Made by a program: the position numbers and the translations under genes. DNA of 64,000 nt from Struthidea cinerea (lineage: Eukaryota > Chordata > Aves > Passeriformes > Corcoracidae). The stretch is taken from the NCBI GenBank assembly GCA_013397865.1, contig VZTI01005047.1:70301-134300 (forward strand), written 5' to 3'. The notes below the pieces were generated by a model. It was not told the origin of the DNA and searched no databases. It saw only the letters and a program-made list of their open reading frames with translations. Below are positions 43,301-57,131 of this stretch, in pieces; position 1 is the stretch's first letter, and the number at the start of each line of letters is the position of its first letter.

Positions 43301-46300
43301 TGGAGGTTTTAAATCTACAATTTTCTCCTTCCAAGCTAAAGCAAGTTAGGAAAGGCAAATTTAAGGTGTTCTGTGAGAGCTCCATACAAGCCTGCACAGA
43401 GCAAAGGGCTCCTTTCTTCTCAAGCAGCTCTTTTGCTCTCCTGACAGGCTGCAGTCATTAAATTACTATTGCTCTTGAGGCAACCCAAGCCCTCCACACC
43501 AGCCTGGCCTGGCCAGGGTCACATCACCCTATCTGCCTTGCATTTTTCCTGCCTGGCAAGCCACAGCACGAAACTCTCTGGTAAAAAACATTTATCCTTT
43601 CTGAAAATAGGTACGAGCTGTGAGAGAGCATGGCTATCCCTGGCCAGCACCAGCCCCACTCACACCCATTTAATATGGAGAATACGAAATCTCAGCAATC
43701 CTGAAGCAGAGTGCCTGCATGTCTGCTGCTTGGTTGCTGCTGTAGTGGAGGATGCACAGAGACCTGAGACAGACAGCTGGAAAGATATTTTCTGGTTAAG
43801 GCAGTTGAGTGGTGCCCTGGAGAATGGGATCCAGTCCCTGCCTCTCCCATGAAATCAACTGAAGATGCTGCACAAATCATTTCCACACTTTTCACAGGCA
43901 GTCACTAATTACACATTCCCCATTTTCTCTACGTGTTTAGTGATGGATCTTTTCTCAAACCAAAGATCTCAAAAGTCCTGGCTTCAGCGGAAGTTACTGT
44001 GTTAAAGCAGACGATGAAATGCTACTGAACACTAATTAGGAGGTACTTTTGACATTACCATCTTGGTGTTTCCCTTCCCCAAAGAGTCAGCAAATAGCTG
44101 TGAAATCCTTAGGAAAGGTTAAAACACCTCTGGCATGCACAGACAGAATGGGATGAAAAAACTGAGTCCAGCAATACACTGCCTCCTTCCTTCTGGAGAG
44201 TATGCTTATAAAAATCAGCGCATGCTTTCCCAAAACATTCAGGTATTACTGTGATAAATGCCATAGGAAGCTCATGAGAAGCTGAATGCATTTATTCTGC
44301 CTTCAAAGCACAACTTAATTATTAGATCTAAAGTAAGAAACAAGTCCAGAAAGTGAAGAGTAAGGCAAAAACTCCTGCATCTTCCCTTGCTCAGCGAGCA
44401 CATTCTGTTCCGTGTATTGAATAAGATGCGATCCTGTGAAATCCATCAAGCAATTAAAGGCTAGAATGATGCAAAAGGGGCCCATGTTTAGGTTGCACAG
44501 AGTTTGACTATGAAAACAGAATATTCCTTAAGCATTTTCTTTGTACTAAGACATGTTAATATGTCAGCACATGGCCAGTGGTGAGAAGGAAGTGCATTTG
44601 GCTATACATCATACATTGAATGGCCACTGCCACTCCATATGCAAACAGACTAGAGAGAAAGCAAGGCTGCAGTCTGCAGAAGCCAGTTAATAGCTGGCTG
44701 TGACCAGAAGGTCAGGCCACTCATCCTCCACCCCTGCTCTAGGTCAGTCCAGCTCTGATGTGAAACCACACCTTGAAGCCGAGGTTAGCACAGTTTCTGC
44801 AGCACAGCCCCAGTCCCTTTGCTGTTAACAGCTGTGGTCTGGCCCCGCTCCCGCTCCCTCTCCAGTGCCAACAGCGGCCGTCATGCAGCCAGCCCTTCCA
44901 GGAGCCAATGCTGGGAACCAGCCGGGCTCAAATGGGCTACAGCTCACAGAAAAACGATCACTGACACTGACATACATGAGAAAAAGGAGTAGAAATGTCT
45001 CTTTTGGCAGCCCTGTGGGACACAGCCACTTTAGCATCAGCCAGCAAGTCAGTCCAACCTGCCTCCCTATCCTGTCCAACCCTGTTAAATTAATCACAAA
45101 GCATTTATAACAGAGACCAAAAACCTTGACTGCCAATAGCTTGCTGGTGTGGTTAACTATTCTCCTAATCCTACTACAATGGCAGCACGAAGGCTTGTTC
45201 AGAAGGCTGCTTGGTCTTATTACTCCTTAGGGAAAGGCAGCAGATCTTTTTCCCCACCAATGGGTTCTGGAATACTTACTTCCCTGCTGCCTGATATTAC
45301 TGGGGCAAGGAGCTGGGAGCTCTCCTATTCAACTCTACATGGAAAACTGTATACAAGCAAAAAATAGTGCTTGCAAAAGTCAAGTCACATCCCTCACTTT
45401 ATAGTCACGTTTATATTTCAATGTTTTTTCCTGGATATCTCAAAAACATTGCACTTTCAAGAGAAAATGAGTGAAGTCAACTGATTGGATGCTTGCTTCT
45501 CATTTGCATCTCAATTTCTGTATTTCAGCACATGAACACACAAAAATTTATTTTCATAGTGATGCAATAGAGTGATTTAATATTTTTAAGTGTATTTAAG
45601 ACAGGTAAAGTATTTAAGAGCTCATCAAAAACTACAAGTATTGAGGAGAATGAACAACAGAAGCTGATGTACTTCCTAAGACAGATTGACATGAACTTTT
45701 CTAAATAAAAAACACCCAGAGATGCCTAAAATTTTTGGGATTAGGTGTAGTTTCATGCCTTTTATTCTAGAACTCTACATTTACCTCACCCATTCTTCAG
45801 CTGGTGGAGCACACATCAAGTATCCCTGAGAGACAAAGTACTACAGTATACAGATGTGCCTATTTGGAAGCAGTTGGAACACTTTTCCCTACGAGGTCAG
45901 GGTTTTCAGACCAAAAGAATAGGTCTACTGTTTGTTATCCAGCTGAGAACAGCCTGGATTCCCTGTCTTGTTCAATGCTGTAAATCTAACTGTAAAGAAT
46001 AAAATCAGTCCCCCCTAACTTCAAATAGCAGTGCGGGAAGAAGAGAACAGGTAACACAATTTCCTATAATGACACTGAACTTTTCACAGTTATTTACAAC
46101 AATCCAAAGCTTATCATTGTTTGGCAAGCCATTCCTTTATTCATTTACTTCATTTCCCCTTCTTTCATTGGAAAGGAATTTCATGTTAAACTGGGAAAAA
46201 AAATTATAAAGTTATAATTTCCATTTCCAAAAGACTATTTTTAATCATTAAAATAAATTTATACTGAGATCTTGCCTGTTTTTACCTCATAAAAACTGGT

Positions 46301-49300
46301 GGGCATCATAAGGTATGCAAGTTTAAAGCTACTCTGTCTTACTACTTTTATTTTCCTCCTCTACCTTTACTCATCTAAATAATTCTGTGAATACTTGCCT
46401 TTTCTGGTAGAAAAAACAAGATTTTTCTATTTTGAGGTCCTAAGCAGAAACAGTTTAGAAAATATGCTTTTAAATAAACTGTAATTAAAGTTAGGAATTA
46501 TTCTGTGCTCCAAGAGGATCAGAGAGACATAGCCAAAATCACTGGTTGGAAATCCCAAGTTCATCTGGTGCACTATCCTGAGCCCATGACAAAATTCCCC
46601 TTGATCATTTGTCTTTTTTTCCCATTCTGAGATTCAGCCTCTGTATTTAAAGTTTTTGTCTCTGTGGTTACTTCAGAAACACCTAAAATGAGAGCAGCAA
46701 GGGCCAATACAGGAAAAAGCTTGGCAACCCAGAGTTACATGTTAGGTCATGAGGGCCAGTGTACTGCCAACTTTTGAGTGTGTGAACTCCTTTTATTCCT
46801 GAAGCAGATGATACTGAGAAATTAATCTTCAATCTCCATCGAATTCATTTTTAATACACACTTTTAAGCTTTGTATAATCCCTATCACGGAATATCACAC
46901 AACTTACTTATATCTTACTTTGAAGATCAGGAGGTTTTTTTATCCTTACTTCACTTTTAGGAAAGGGAGACACAGAGAAGCTAAAAATACTGCCTTAGGG
47001 CTGCCAAAGCCTGAGGCAAAATAGGGACTGGATTTCTGCTCCCACACGTGCAGTCAGCCACATTCATCTGCAGCTGCACTGGATACTGCCTGCAATATTT
47101 CCCTCCAAGCTCACCTTATCCTTGGACAGGAACGAGATAAGCAGTTGAACAGCGTTATGGAGCTAGAGATCCATGCTATCTGCTCAAACAGGGTATCCAG
47201 GCAGCCAGCTGGAGCTGCTCAGGGAGGAGAGCTCTTTCCATGCACCAAAGGGAAAAGGGGAAAGGGAAAGGATGGTACCAAGCTGGTACTAGGCCAAGCT
47301 CCCTACAAATATGCCAGATTCATCCCTTCAGGCTGCAGTACCTGAACCTGTTTGCAATTCTGCTTGTAGCTGAGAGAGCAGGTGAATGTGCAGTGGGAGG
47401 GGAACCACTGGAGACGCAACGATCGCACTGGAACCTTCAGATAAAAAATGACAGCCCTCGAGGGGTTTGTGGCACATGCTGTATGTCCAGGGGCAACATT
47501 GGAGACTTACTTCTGAAACAGATTCCACCTTTGGACAGGATGCAATGTCCATATCTTCATATCTAAAAATGTCTGATGAACATGTCAGTGAACAAAGTGA
47601 AATGAAAAATAAAACCTCAGCCTGAACAGTGAGAAAGTTCATCATTTAACCTGAAAGAACAGAAAAACAACCCCACCATTTTATTTTTACCACTGAATCA
47701 GAATACAGGCTACGACAATTTCATTGGCAAGGAACAAGACATTCATTGGAACTCTTATTCTTCTTTGATCATCTATCAAGATCCATGGTCCTCACTTAGA
47801 TGTGAGGTCTCCACAGGTTTTAAAGATGTTAGGAGAGAGGGCAGGAGGGTATCACACTTTTCCTGAAGAAAAATAAAACAGAATGAGGGGACAGGAAAAA
47901 AAGAGTATCTACAACACCAAAATGAGGTTTTATCACCATTATGCATAATGCATCTCTTAGTCCTAAAATGAGTGGGGCGTGCTAGATATGTTTGCATGAA
48001 ATGAATGATAAAATACTTTTGAATATTACATGTAATACTGAGGGGGTTCTACTAGCACATACTTCTGTGAGTAGGCACCAATATCATATGTCTAGAAGAG
48101 AGAAAAAGAAAATGCTGAAAAAGATAAAGTGTCAGTATTAGTATCAGTAACTTCTAAAAGAAATGAAGATTTCAGAAACAAGTATGTGCACAGGTACTTC
48201 ACTCTGTAATAAAAATAAAGGAGATGCTTCTGTAAAAAAATCCTAGTCAAGAAACAAATATGCCAACACAACAGCATACTTTGCACAGGACTGAGAATAG
48301 CACAGATTGCAGTGTACAGGAATTGTTTGGCTGATTCTGCAGGTTCCAAAATGAAGTTGTTTATTCAAACAATTTATAATTTCAGAAAGAATTCTGATAA
48401 ATAAAAGTGCAGTGGTAATAGTTTTTCATTACCCTAGCAATTACGTGACTGCCTATTCTAAGACAAAAATACATAATGCATACTTCTTTTGCCTTTTTCT
48501 CCAAATTTTTTCTTTCCATCATTTCTTGATAAGGCCTGAAAAAAAAAAAAAAACCAAAACAAAACACACACAAAAAATCAGAAGTCACCTTTTACTCCTT
48601 TTGGATTGCTTGCCTTCCCCCCCTCCCCCCCCCCAAAAAAAAAAGCCCATACATACTGCTGCATTTCACAGGGATTCTAAATGCTGTGATCTGTACCAAC
48701 TCTCAGTGGTCCTTAAGAATAGAAATAATACACCTGCTGGGCACAGCCACAAAACTTTTGGGTTTCAGTCAACCTTACATTCTTAGTTTCTCTTTCCTGC
48801 AATCACCTCTGGACTAAAAGACCACCCAGTAATCAGTCTCCTTTGCAATGTTAAGAGGAGTTACAACAAGGATAAAAACTTAGGATACAAAGAAATACAT
48901 CCACCACCTTTAAAGCTAGCTGGAAGTGCTCACTTAACAGTGGGAAAAATTAAGCCAAACTATATAGGAAAGGATGTCTTGTATTCCACTGACAACATTC
49001 CAGAGGATGTCTCTTTGTTAATGTCTTTATTATTTTAAAAAATAATCTCTTTGATGACTCATTCAAGAGCCTGAGGAGACACTTTTGCCTTGGTAGTTTA
49101 CCTTGATCACTACACCTAAGTAGTTTCTCACCTGTCAACACATCCAGAAGCTTTTAATGGCTTCCCAATATTAGACAATAGCATATATTTTCATGTGGTA
49201 TATTTTAACTGACTGAGTTTTTAGGAAATGATGATAGGCTCATCATCATTAAGCCCCAACAATGAAACAAACATGAAAAAATGAAGTGATTATAGACATG

Positions 49301-49636
49301 ACATTGTACTTTCAGTTTACAGAACAGGGCAAGGCTGGTTATAAGGGAGGAAAATAGGCACAGAACATCTGACCAGCCTCTGTTTTCCATCTGTAGGCCT
49401 GTTAAGACAAAATCATCCTCAGACAACCAAGCTGATGAAACTCATTTTTACTCTGCTGATCAAGATCACTAACCTACTTCTCTGCATGTAATAATTCTTC
49501 AGTGACAAAAGTAATTTCTCATGCCATAAATAAATCATTGAAACACCCTAAGAGTAAGAAAAGACATATAGATCTTACAGACATTTTCTGGCTTTTTTAC
49601 AGCTTGTTCCCTCCCTTTTCTCATGGCCTGTAGGTT
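28367..49636. other. Intron 1 stretch, about 21 kb: nothing gene-like
   Basis: Mostly AT-rich unique sequence. Longer frames (for example near 32.15-32.6 kb and 43.2-43.85 kb) give low-complexity or unrecognised peptides without exon signals. No CR1, SINE or LTR copy was recognised by eye, which is a long run without recent insertions. Confidence 0.5.
48617..48644 (+). repeat. C7-T-C10-A10 compound homopolymer
   Basis: Seven C, one T, ten C, then ten A in direct succession. It is likely unstable in length and error-prone in sequencing. Confidence 0.95.
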
Positions 49637-50200
49637 TTGAAGGGGATGCAACTGGCATTGCTCTGGCTCCCTACTGCAGTCAGCTGGAGAGTTCAAAGGC
49701 AACTTCAGGCAGGGATGGAGCAGCGCTACCACTTCCGGCTCTACAGGAGAGCAAACCTCTCCAGCCCTGGCAGGACAGGCAGTGACGGACTCTCGCTGGA
49801 CATCCTCGAGCTCACAGGAAGCAGATGCAACTGCCAAGGGCCTGACTCGGGATGTACAGCCCACCATCTGATATGTACTCCTCTGCCTCTCCCGTGGGAT
49901 GATGGGCAGCAGCTTCTGCTGCTCGTCCTGCGGGAGCACATCCTTGCTGCTGACCAGTCCAAGCCTCAGCAGCTTCAAACGCCGGTGCCGACAGCAGGCA
50001 AAAGGCAAATCATGCTGATTCGCCTGCAAGGCTTAACGTGTAGGAGGCACCAGCCAGGAAAGGAAAGCTGGCATAGCTTTTCCATGCACCACGGTAAAGC
50101 AGGTATAAGGAGCAGGCTGAAACACCATCTGTCCCCTAGGGAGCACGGCACACACACGGGAATGACAAAGCGTAGCCGTTGGTCTTATCCAGACAATATA
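49637..50200. other. CpG-richer patch in intron 1 with long open frames on both strands
   Basis: This block is visibly richer in G+C and CpG than the surrounding AT-rich intron, with CpGs roughly every 30 bases. A 209-codon frame runs on the plus strand (49637-50266) and a 164-codon frame on the minus (49535-50029). Neither translation shows a domain, signal peptide or family I recognise, and the plus frame opens with a short hydrophobic stretch (LALLWLPTAV) only. It may be an intronic regulatory element, an alternative first exon, or a decayed insertion. I do not call it a gene. Confidence 0.4.
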
Positions 50201-50266
50201 CTTAGAAATTATTTCTTCACCCAGCTGCTACCTCAGCACTTCACCATAACATGCAAAGTGCCTTGA

Positions 50267-53200
50267 CTCTTTTACAGTCCCACCCCTTTTCCACCTTCCC
50301 AAACAAAGGCAGGTAAATAACCAGTCTGAAGAAGCTGATGGCTTCTCCAAAAACAGACCCAGTTTTACACTAAATAATTCCTGCAGACAGTCAGATATTG
50401 AAGCATCAGCACCAAAATTTAATCAAATTACTAATTCCTATCAATTATATCACTTGATAGTGGGCTATCAGGCTAATAACAATTGGTACTTAGGGAAACA
50501 CACAAATCACTATCCATCACCAGTGACAACTATGAGATAGGTTAATTATGAATGTATATCATAACTTTGCCTTTAGCATGGTGCGACTCAGATTTAAAAA
50601 ATGCAGCTTCCATCTAATACTATAAATCTAAGCACAGGAATTCTGCACTTTACACTTTCAAACACAGCAAACAAGAAACAGATTACTTTACATGCAAACT
50701 TACAAATTCTGTTTTAATGAGTGGTCTTGGACAAAAGCTTTACATTTTACCTGATATTCTAGAAATTCATTGGTTGTCCTCAGGTACGAAAAAACTCATA
50801 TAAGAGGCTCATGTTTTAAGCACATCACAACACTCAATTATTTTCAGTAGTACTTCATACAACAATATGTGCAACTTTGCAAAAATCTCATTCTGTTTTC
50901 AAGACTGATTTGACACGATTTATAGATCTCTGGATTCTGAAATATGAAATATTTTTCTAGACAGCTGAACCACATTTGTCAGAAAAGTAGGGGTATTATC
51001 CAAAACAATATCCAATATGACATAATCACATGAGCAGCTTCCCATACAAATCAATTTCACAATTTCCCTTGGCCAATACAGACACACTGTGCCATGTGCA
51101 AACCCATCCCATGTAATTGCCCATGACTGTTCCAATCATGGCACACATCTAAAAGAGCCCAGGGAGGGAAACACAGAACTTTTCATATTTTGGCCATGAA
51201 ATGTTCAGACTTTAATCCATGATGTTGAATGGGGATTTACAAAAAACAAAGAATTGCTTGTGAACCATGTGGTACAGAATAACAGTCCAGCTAAAATAAA
51301 CCTGAGCTCAACAGAAAAAACTCAGTACGCAGACTGTTTTGGCATTGCATTAAGTTCTGCATGATGTTCTATTTTGCAAGTTAAATTGATTCTATTTAAT
51401 TGTAACCAACAGGACACTATTTAAATAAAGGATATTGACATAGTGACATTGAACAAATATAAAAAGTCGTCCGCTGAAATAGAGTCCAGACCTGCAGGTC
51501 TGTCAATTCACAGATGTGTCTTATATTGTGTGAGTAACTAAAGCTGTGCACAGTATTGGTAATTTACAAACTCTGGACCAAAACCATAATGTGCCAGCTA
51601 CACAGGGACCATGTAGATGCCATCTCAGGCCTTAACACAGGGTCAGTTGGTCTTGAGAATATCCTACTCGCGTTTTGCACGCTTGCACTTTCTGCAGACC
51701 TAGCAGCATCCAAAGTAGTGTATCTAGAGGATCGAACAGACCTTTTCCTCTGACTTTCACATTGCCAAATCAATTCCAGCACCAGCAGCTCCTGTGGTAT
51801 TGATGAGAAAGTTTTTTTGAATGCAGGGAAAGCATTTAGAACAAACACCTTTTAGTAGGTGTATATTTTAGTGTGCATTTTACCTTCGCAAAGGCTGTGG
51901 GAACACAAATGGGTACAAGGCAATCACTTGCCAGGCTTGCTCCTCTAAAGATTTTATTTGAAGGCAGTAAAAAGAAAACGTGATTCTTATAATGACAGCA
52001 CACAGAAGCATTCTCACAAAGCAATCTTTCTAATTTTTGACCTATGCAGTTTTTTGTCTTTGTCCTGTCACCATTGTCTTCTTTGGTATCCTTGATACTC
52101 TAGAGAAAAACCTTTCCACATTCACAGCCCCTTTGACTACTCTAAAAATCAATTAAATGGAAGCTGAAATTATTAGCAGCTTTGAGGAAATGAGTCTGCA
52201 CCTGACAGGACAGAGGGCACTGAGCTACAATCACTGCAAGGTTAGCACTTGCCAGCCTGCACACCTCAGGGGCTACCATTCAAAGCTTTTCCATGCTTAC
52301 GACACATCCAGTCCTTTTAAAATCACAAGCTCTGTCCCAACCAAGCACATAATTCCTGGAAAATGCATCAGAAATCAGCATCCACTCTTTGTCTGACCAG
52401 TGTGATCAGAGCACATTTTCAAAGGCATGTTCCCAGAAAGATGGATCTACTTTTCTGCCTGATTTGAACTACTATTTTGGCATTCCCAAAGGCGTGAGCC
52501 AAGACATTATTTAACCCAATGACTTTAGGCACTGGTACAACATTTGCTGGATCACCAAGGTCCATACTGGGAAGTAAGTTTTAAAATAGTAATAGAAAGT
52601 CACAGACAGAAGGATTACATTGCATAAGAATTGACAGCACCAGAATCCATGTCTGAGTCTTCTCCCAGCTGATATTTACCAGTAATGATCGCAGAAACAA
52701 CCCCTTCCAGGCTGGGACTGCCAGCTAGAGGGCCCTCACAACTGGTGGCAATGGCCAGGAGCCAGAGCCAGCTCCCACAGCTGTTGTCCAGCTAAGCAAA
52801 ATTAAGTGCAGGGCTCTAGCACTTAGTTCTTCCCCTTTTTCCTGACCTTTTTTCTTGCCCTGCTTTCTACTCTGGCCCCTGGAGATGCCTCATGCAGCCT
52901 TGACTCCTCAGAATCACTGTGCCATTTAAAAAACAAAAAAAACCAAACATGATGAAAATATAGACTTCCTAGGATAATGTTAAGCTTTTTACTTTCTTCT
53001 CACTTTCATTTATACCTCTTGCTATTCCCCGCTTTTCTCTAAAAATGTCCATGTTGATTCCAAAAAACACAGCTGTTCTTAACAAAGATACAGCCCCAGT
53101 CAATACACTTCAGCTAAAAAAAAAAAAAGTTTCAATAAAAAGTTACTCATAGATTTCTCAAATAAAGCTGTTACATTAAAAGCATTTACATAGCTTTAGA

Positions 53201-53786
53201 TTCCCCTGCCTATTCTAACAAACTGCTAAAAACACACATGTGTTTACAGCTAAAAAGGTCTTTTGAGTTTTAGCCACAATTAGTGCTTGGACATGTATCT
53301 TGGCTTTATGGCAGTCAAAACCCATCCTTTTTTTATTCTCCTAGCAGATAACTGACTTACCATTGCCATAAAAGGGGCAAGCTTCGAGTACAATATGAAA
53401 ATTCCTGGAATGCTTGAATCTACCCTCATGTAGCTGATTTTTCCCTTAATATGTGCACTATGAATACAAACTATTAATGCACTAATTTTTCTTTAAACTT
53501 TTGTTCTTATTATTTACAGCCCCATCAGTCCATACCAGTGTAATTTTTCAGCCTTATTTGGGTTTCATTACAATCTTAGGATTTGTTTCAATGCTTTTAG
53601 ATTAACAAATATTTCAACAAAAGTCTTCAGTAGACTAGAAAACAAGTTTTCTTCCACTAGATAAACAACCGGACTAACAAGACCAAAAGACTTAAAATAT
53701 CTAGTCAGCACATAGCTATCCAGTGAAAATGGGCTAATTTGCTCTATCCCTTAGCTACAACTGAAACATTTGTCATGACAAAGAGG

Positions 53787-53819
<33 letters not shown>

Positions 53820-56800
53820 AAGAAAAAGCCTTTCTCATTCTGATTTCTGTATACTAAACGAAGAACCCCATAAATCAATTACTACAAAAGAGCCAGCTAA
53901 TAAAACATTTTCCAGTAAGTTAGTGATTATTTGCATGAAAGATTGCATACATCATTAGGAATTTCCAATGTAAATTATCTATAGGAAAAATCTTCATGTA
54001 AAAATGGCACTGACCTTTGAGTATATTAATGAATTAGAACTCTTTCTCCCACTAAACCATTTAGAAATGCTCTACCAGGTTTCCTTCCCAGTGTTAAGAC
54101 AACATCCACATGTACAGAAGACATATTGAGAGGGCATCTTGACTAGAAAAAAGGTTGAAACCTCAGACCTCCCATGTAGCCAGAGAGATTATAAATCCCA
54201 CAGCAGCTGAGACACACACGGGCAGAGAGAAGGCTGGATACTGGTGTTTAAAGGTGGTAGAGGAGATGAATGTTACTTGCCTCAAATAATTTTCTTCTAG
54301 CAATGTTAGGGAACACCATCAGACTTCTGGCACCTTTCAAGAAAGTTCAACATCTAGACCTGATTTGTGGCTTTCATCTTATCTCAATTCAGAGATGAAG
54401 CAGAGAGTTTGCAAACTGGAGCTCTTCAGCATATCTCTTCTGCTCCCACTGTAACATTTGGGCAGGGATCTCCATGGGGGTGGCAGACTTTACCTAAAAA
54501 CTTTCTGTTTCCCAGTTATAGCATTTGAAATGTTCTTCAATAAGGTATACATTGTTATCTACAGATAAGATAATGCAAAGGTTGTCACCCCAAGACAACC
54601 ATGCTTCAGTCTTCCCTCAAAAACTACATCTCTTCTGAATGCAAATGACCAAACTCACTTGATTTTTAATTAAAATATTCTAGTTTTTCCTACTAATCTC
54701 AGTGTATTAAACTAATTATTGTATTTATTTTATAACTCTGATAGTTTCTTCTGCTGGTTCTGTCTCAGCCTGCAGGTCAATATGTGTTCTGTGTCACTGC
54801 TACAAGCAGATGAAAGCCACAAAAAGATGAAAGAAACTTAATTATTACTTTGCAATTTGTTTACTCCACACACTTGACAGCACTTTGTATTTTGTCCTTC
54901 ACATTGTTCTGTTGAAGAAGCACACCCTTCCTCAGACCCTGCAAGAAAGAGGCTGCCTGCCAGCAGCAGTAAAGGTGAAGGCAGCAGATGCACACGGAGA
55001 GAAAAAAAGCATAGGAAAGGAGGGGAACAGAGGATGATTAGTAATTCTCTTGAATCCACAAAAAGAAACCCTTCAGGTTACAAGAAATTCCACAAAAGTA
55101 GCTGAATAACTTTGCTAAAAACACAATTACACATTTAATAAATTAAATGGGCACATTCATAGAAAATCTTATGCCATTTATTTCAGAACATGTGTGAGTG
55201 TTCTTTACATATGAAGGTAACATTAAAAAAAAAAAAAATCAAGAAGAAGGAAACCTATCCTTTTCCAGCTCTTCTTTGGCTTCCCTCATTTCATTTTTGG
55301 ACATGTCCTTTTTATTATGTGGCTGTAAGGCAAGCCAAGCAAAAAAAAGGGAGCTTTTTTGCTGTTTGCAAGTCTAGGCTGACTCATCTCCACCCAAGCA
55401 GATTCCCAAGCTGCTGGGTCCCACAGCACCTGCTGTCTGCACCCAGGCCTCAGCACCTTGCACTGATGTCACCAAAACATCCCAGCACAGGTATAAAAGC
55501 AGGACTAGAATTCTTATCGGAACTCATAAATACAAGTTTTCAGATGCCTGATAACTTGACAAATCAGAGGTGAAAAGGGGTATTTCCTACCACCACCACA
55601 CAGTCACCTAACCTAAGAAGAGCTAATATAACATCAAGGCTTACAATGTTTTTTGCTCACATTGGAAATATAATGAAAGCAAGCACAATGTTAAGAGGTT
55701 TCCTAAAAAGTACATATTTGAGATATTTTGAGATATCAAAGCGGTAAAAAATGAGCCCTGAGCTGAACAGAGTGTAGTAGAAGTACAAGCAACTGGAAGC
55801 TGAAGTGCTTTTGAACATATACACTGTACTTTTCTTTTTCAATTTAGAAAGTTTATTCAAGCTCCTCCTCCTGGAAGAGAATATGTCAGAGATAAAGGAA
55901 GATTAAACAGTCAGTTTTTTCATCCTTTAACTGTTTGTACATGCCAGAGGGTAAAAACAGACTAGTTTTTTGCACTAGTTATACTCTTTATGAAGAATAC
56001 ATTCACCTTTTTTTTTACTGCAACTCACTTCAGATTACAACAGCATAATGGTAGGAATTACATATTGATAATGTTTTAGCTTGTTCTATATTTTACTGAC
56101 ACATTGTCCAAGACACTCTCCTGAAGAGTTAATGCCACATACTCTTCTGATGTATTAAATCACCAAGAATAATTCCAGCCAGTCACAACCAAGAGAAATC
56201 AAAAATTTATCTTCCCACAAACATCATTACATTGCAGCAGTACTTCACACCTTCAACTGCTCACTAAAGCTGCAGGTTGCTTTTCCATTCAGGTCATAGC
56301 CCATGCCCAAACTCTTCTCTTTGATCAAATCTTGCAAGATGTTAAGGTGTTAAGTGTTTATGATGGGAAAGTCAGCGGAAATTCTGGGGAGGGTGTACTA
56401 TGTAACTTTTAAACACTGATGAAGTAAGTCAATTTATTCTCGTGTAGAGGTTGTTGAATCTTCCTTTGTTTAGTCTAGTTCTATAAAAAGAACAATATTC
56501 CTAAGCCTATCCCTAAAGAAGGTTTCTGACGTTTAAGAACAATAGTCTTAGCTGCCTGCAGCAGCTCTCCTACATTGCTCTACATAATCAAGACAACTGA
56601 CAGAATATACATCCAGCATAACCTCAGGCATTGTACAACCTAATGATATCCAGGATTATAAACACCAAGCAGACAAGTTGCAATGAAACATTGCAGTAGT
56701 CCTGCAGGCATTTGATATAAACATTCAGAAGCAAAAATTGTGCAACTTGGAATGATAGTCCATGAATGCACTTGCGTATGCTGACACTCAACAGCTGGCT

Positions 56801-57064
56801 CCAGGAGCAAAGTCTGTGGAGATGAGTCAGGACTGACTGCTCAAGGAGGCTCAGAGACTGCGTTCACCAACACAGCTGGCAGCAGGCAGGTATGTGTTTC
56901 CAAAAAAGCCTGCCCTTATCTCCCGCCTCCAGCACCCCATGCCATGATGCTGTAGAAGTGGCCAGAGGGAGAGGGGAAGTTGGCAGAAAGGACAACAGGT
57001 ATAAAAACACTCCTTTGGGAGCAAGGAGTCACCAGGCCTGTCCTCTTGTCCCCAGAAGTGCCCA
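50267..57064. other. Intron 1 stretch: nothing gene-like
   Basis: AT-rich unique sequence with the A31 tract at 53787. No exon, RNA gene or recognisable transposon. Confidence 0.55.
53787..53817 (+). repeat. A31 homopolymer
   Basis: Run of 31 A followed by GAAAGAAAAAG, in intron 1. It could be a decayed retroposon tail, but no body was recognised upstream. Confidence 0.96.
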
Positions 57065-57112
57065 TATTACTCAATATATATACACTTTTCTGTGTATATA
57101 TATTGAGTAATA
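57065..57112. repeat. Perfect 21-bp inverted repeat with 6-base loop
   Basis: The left arm at 57065-57085 (TATTACTCAATATATATACAC without its first base is the 20-bp core) pairs without mismatch with 57092-57112 around the loop TTTTCT. The arms are AT-rich with alternating TA. It could extrude as a cruciform or fold as an RNA hairpin in either transcript. No known element was recognised. Confidence 0.95.
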
Positions 57113-57131
57113 ACCCCCCAATGCCGGGGGT
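57113..57131. repeat. Short GC hairpin abutting the AT hairpin
   Basis: ACCCCC (57113-57118) pairs with GGGGGT (57126-57131) around a 7-base loop CAATGCC. It starts at the base after the perfect AT hairpin, so two hairpins lie in tandem. Six G/C-rich pairs alone could be chance; the adjacency is what makes it notable. Confidence 0.7.

Noticed and set aside
49637..50266. 209-codon frame as a novel protein gene
   Set aside because: No recognisable domain or splice/promoter structure, and an overlapping frame on the other strand. Kept only as an observation on the patch.
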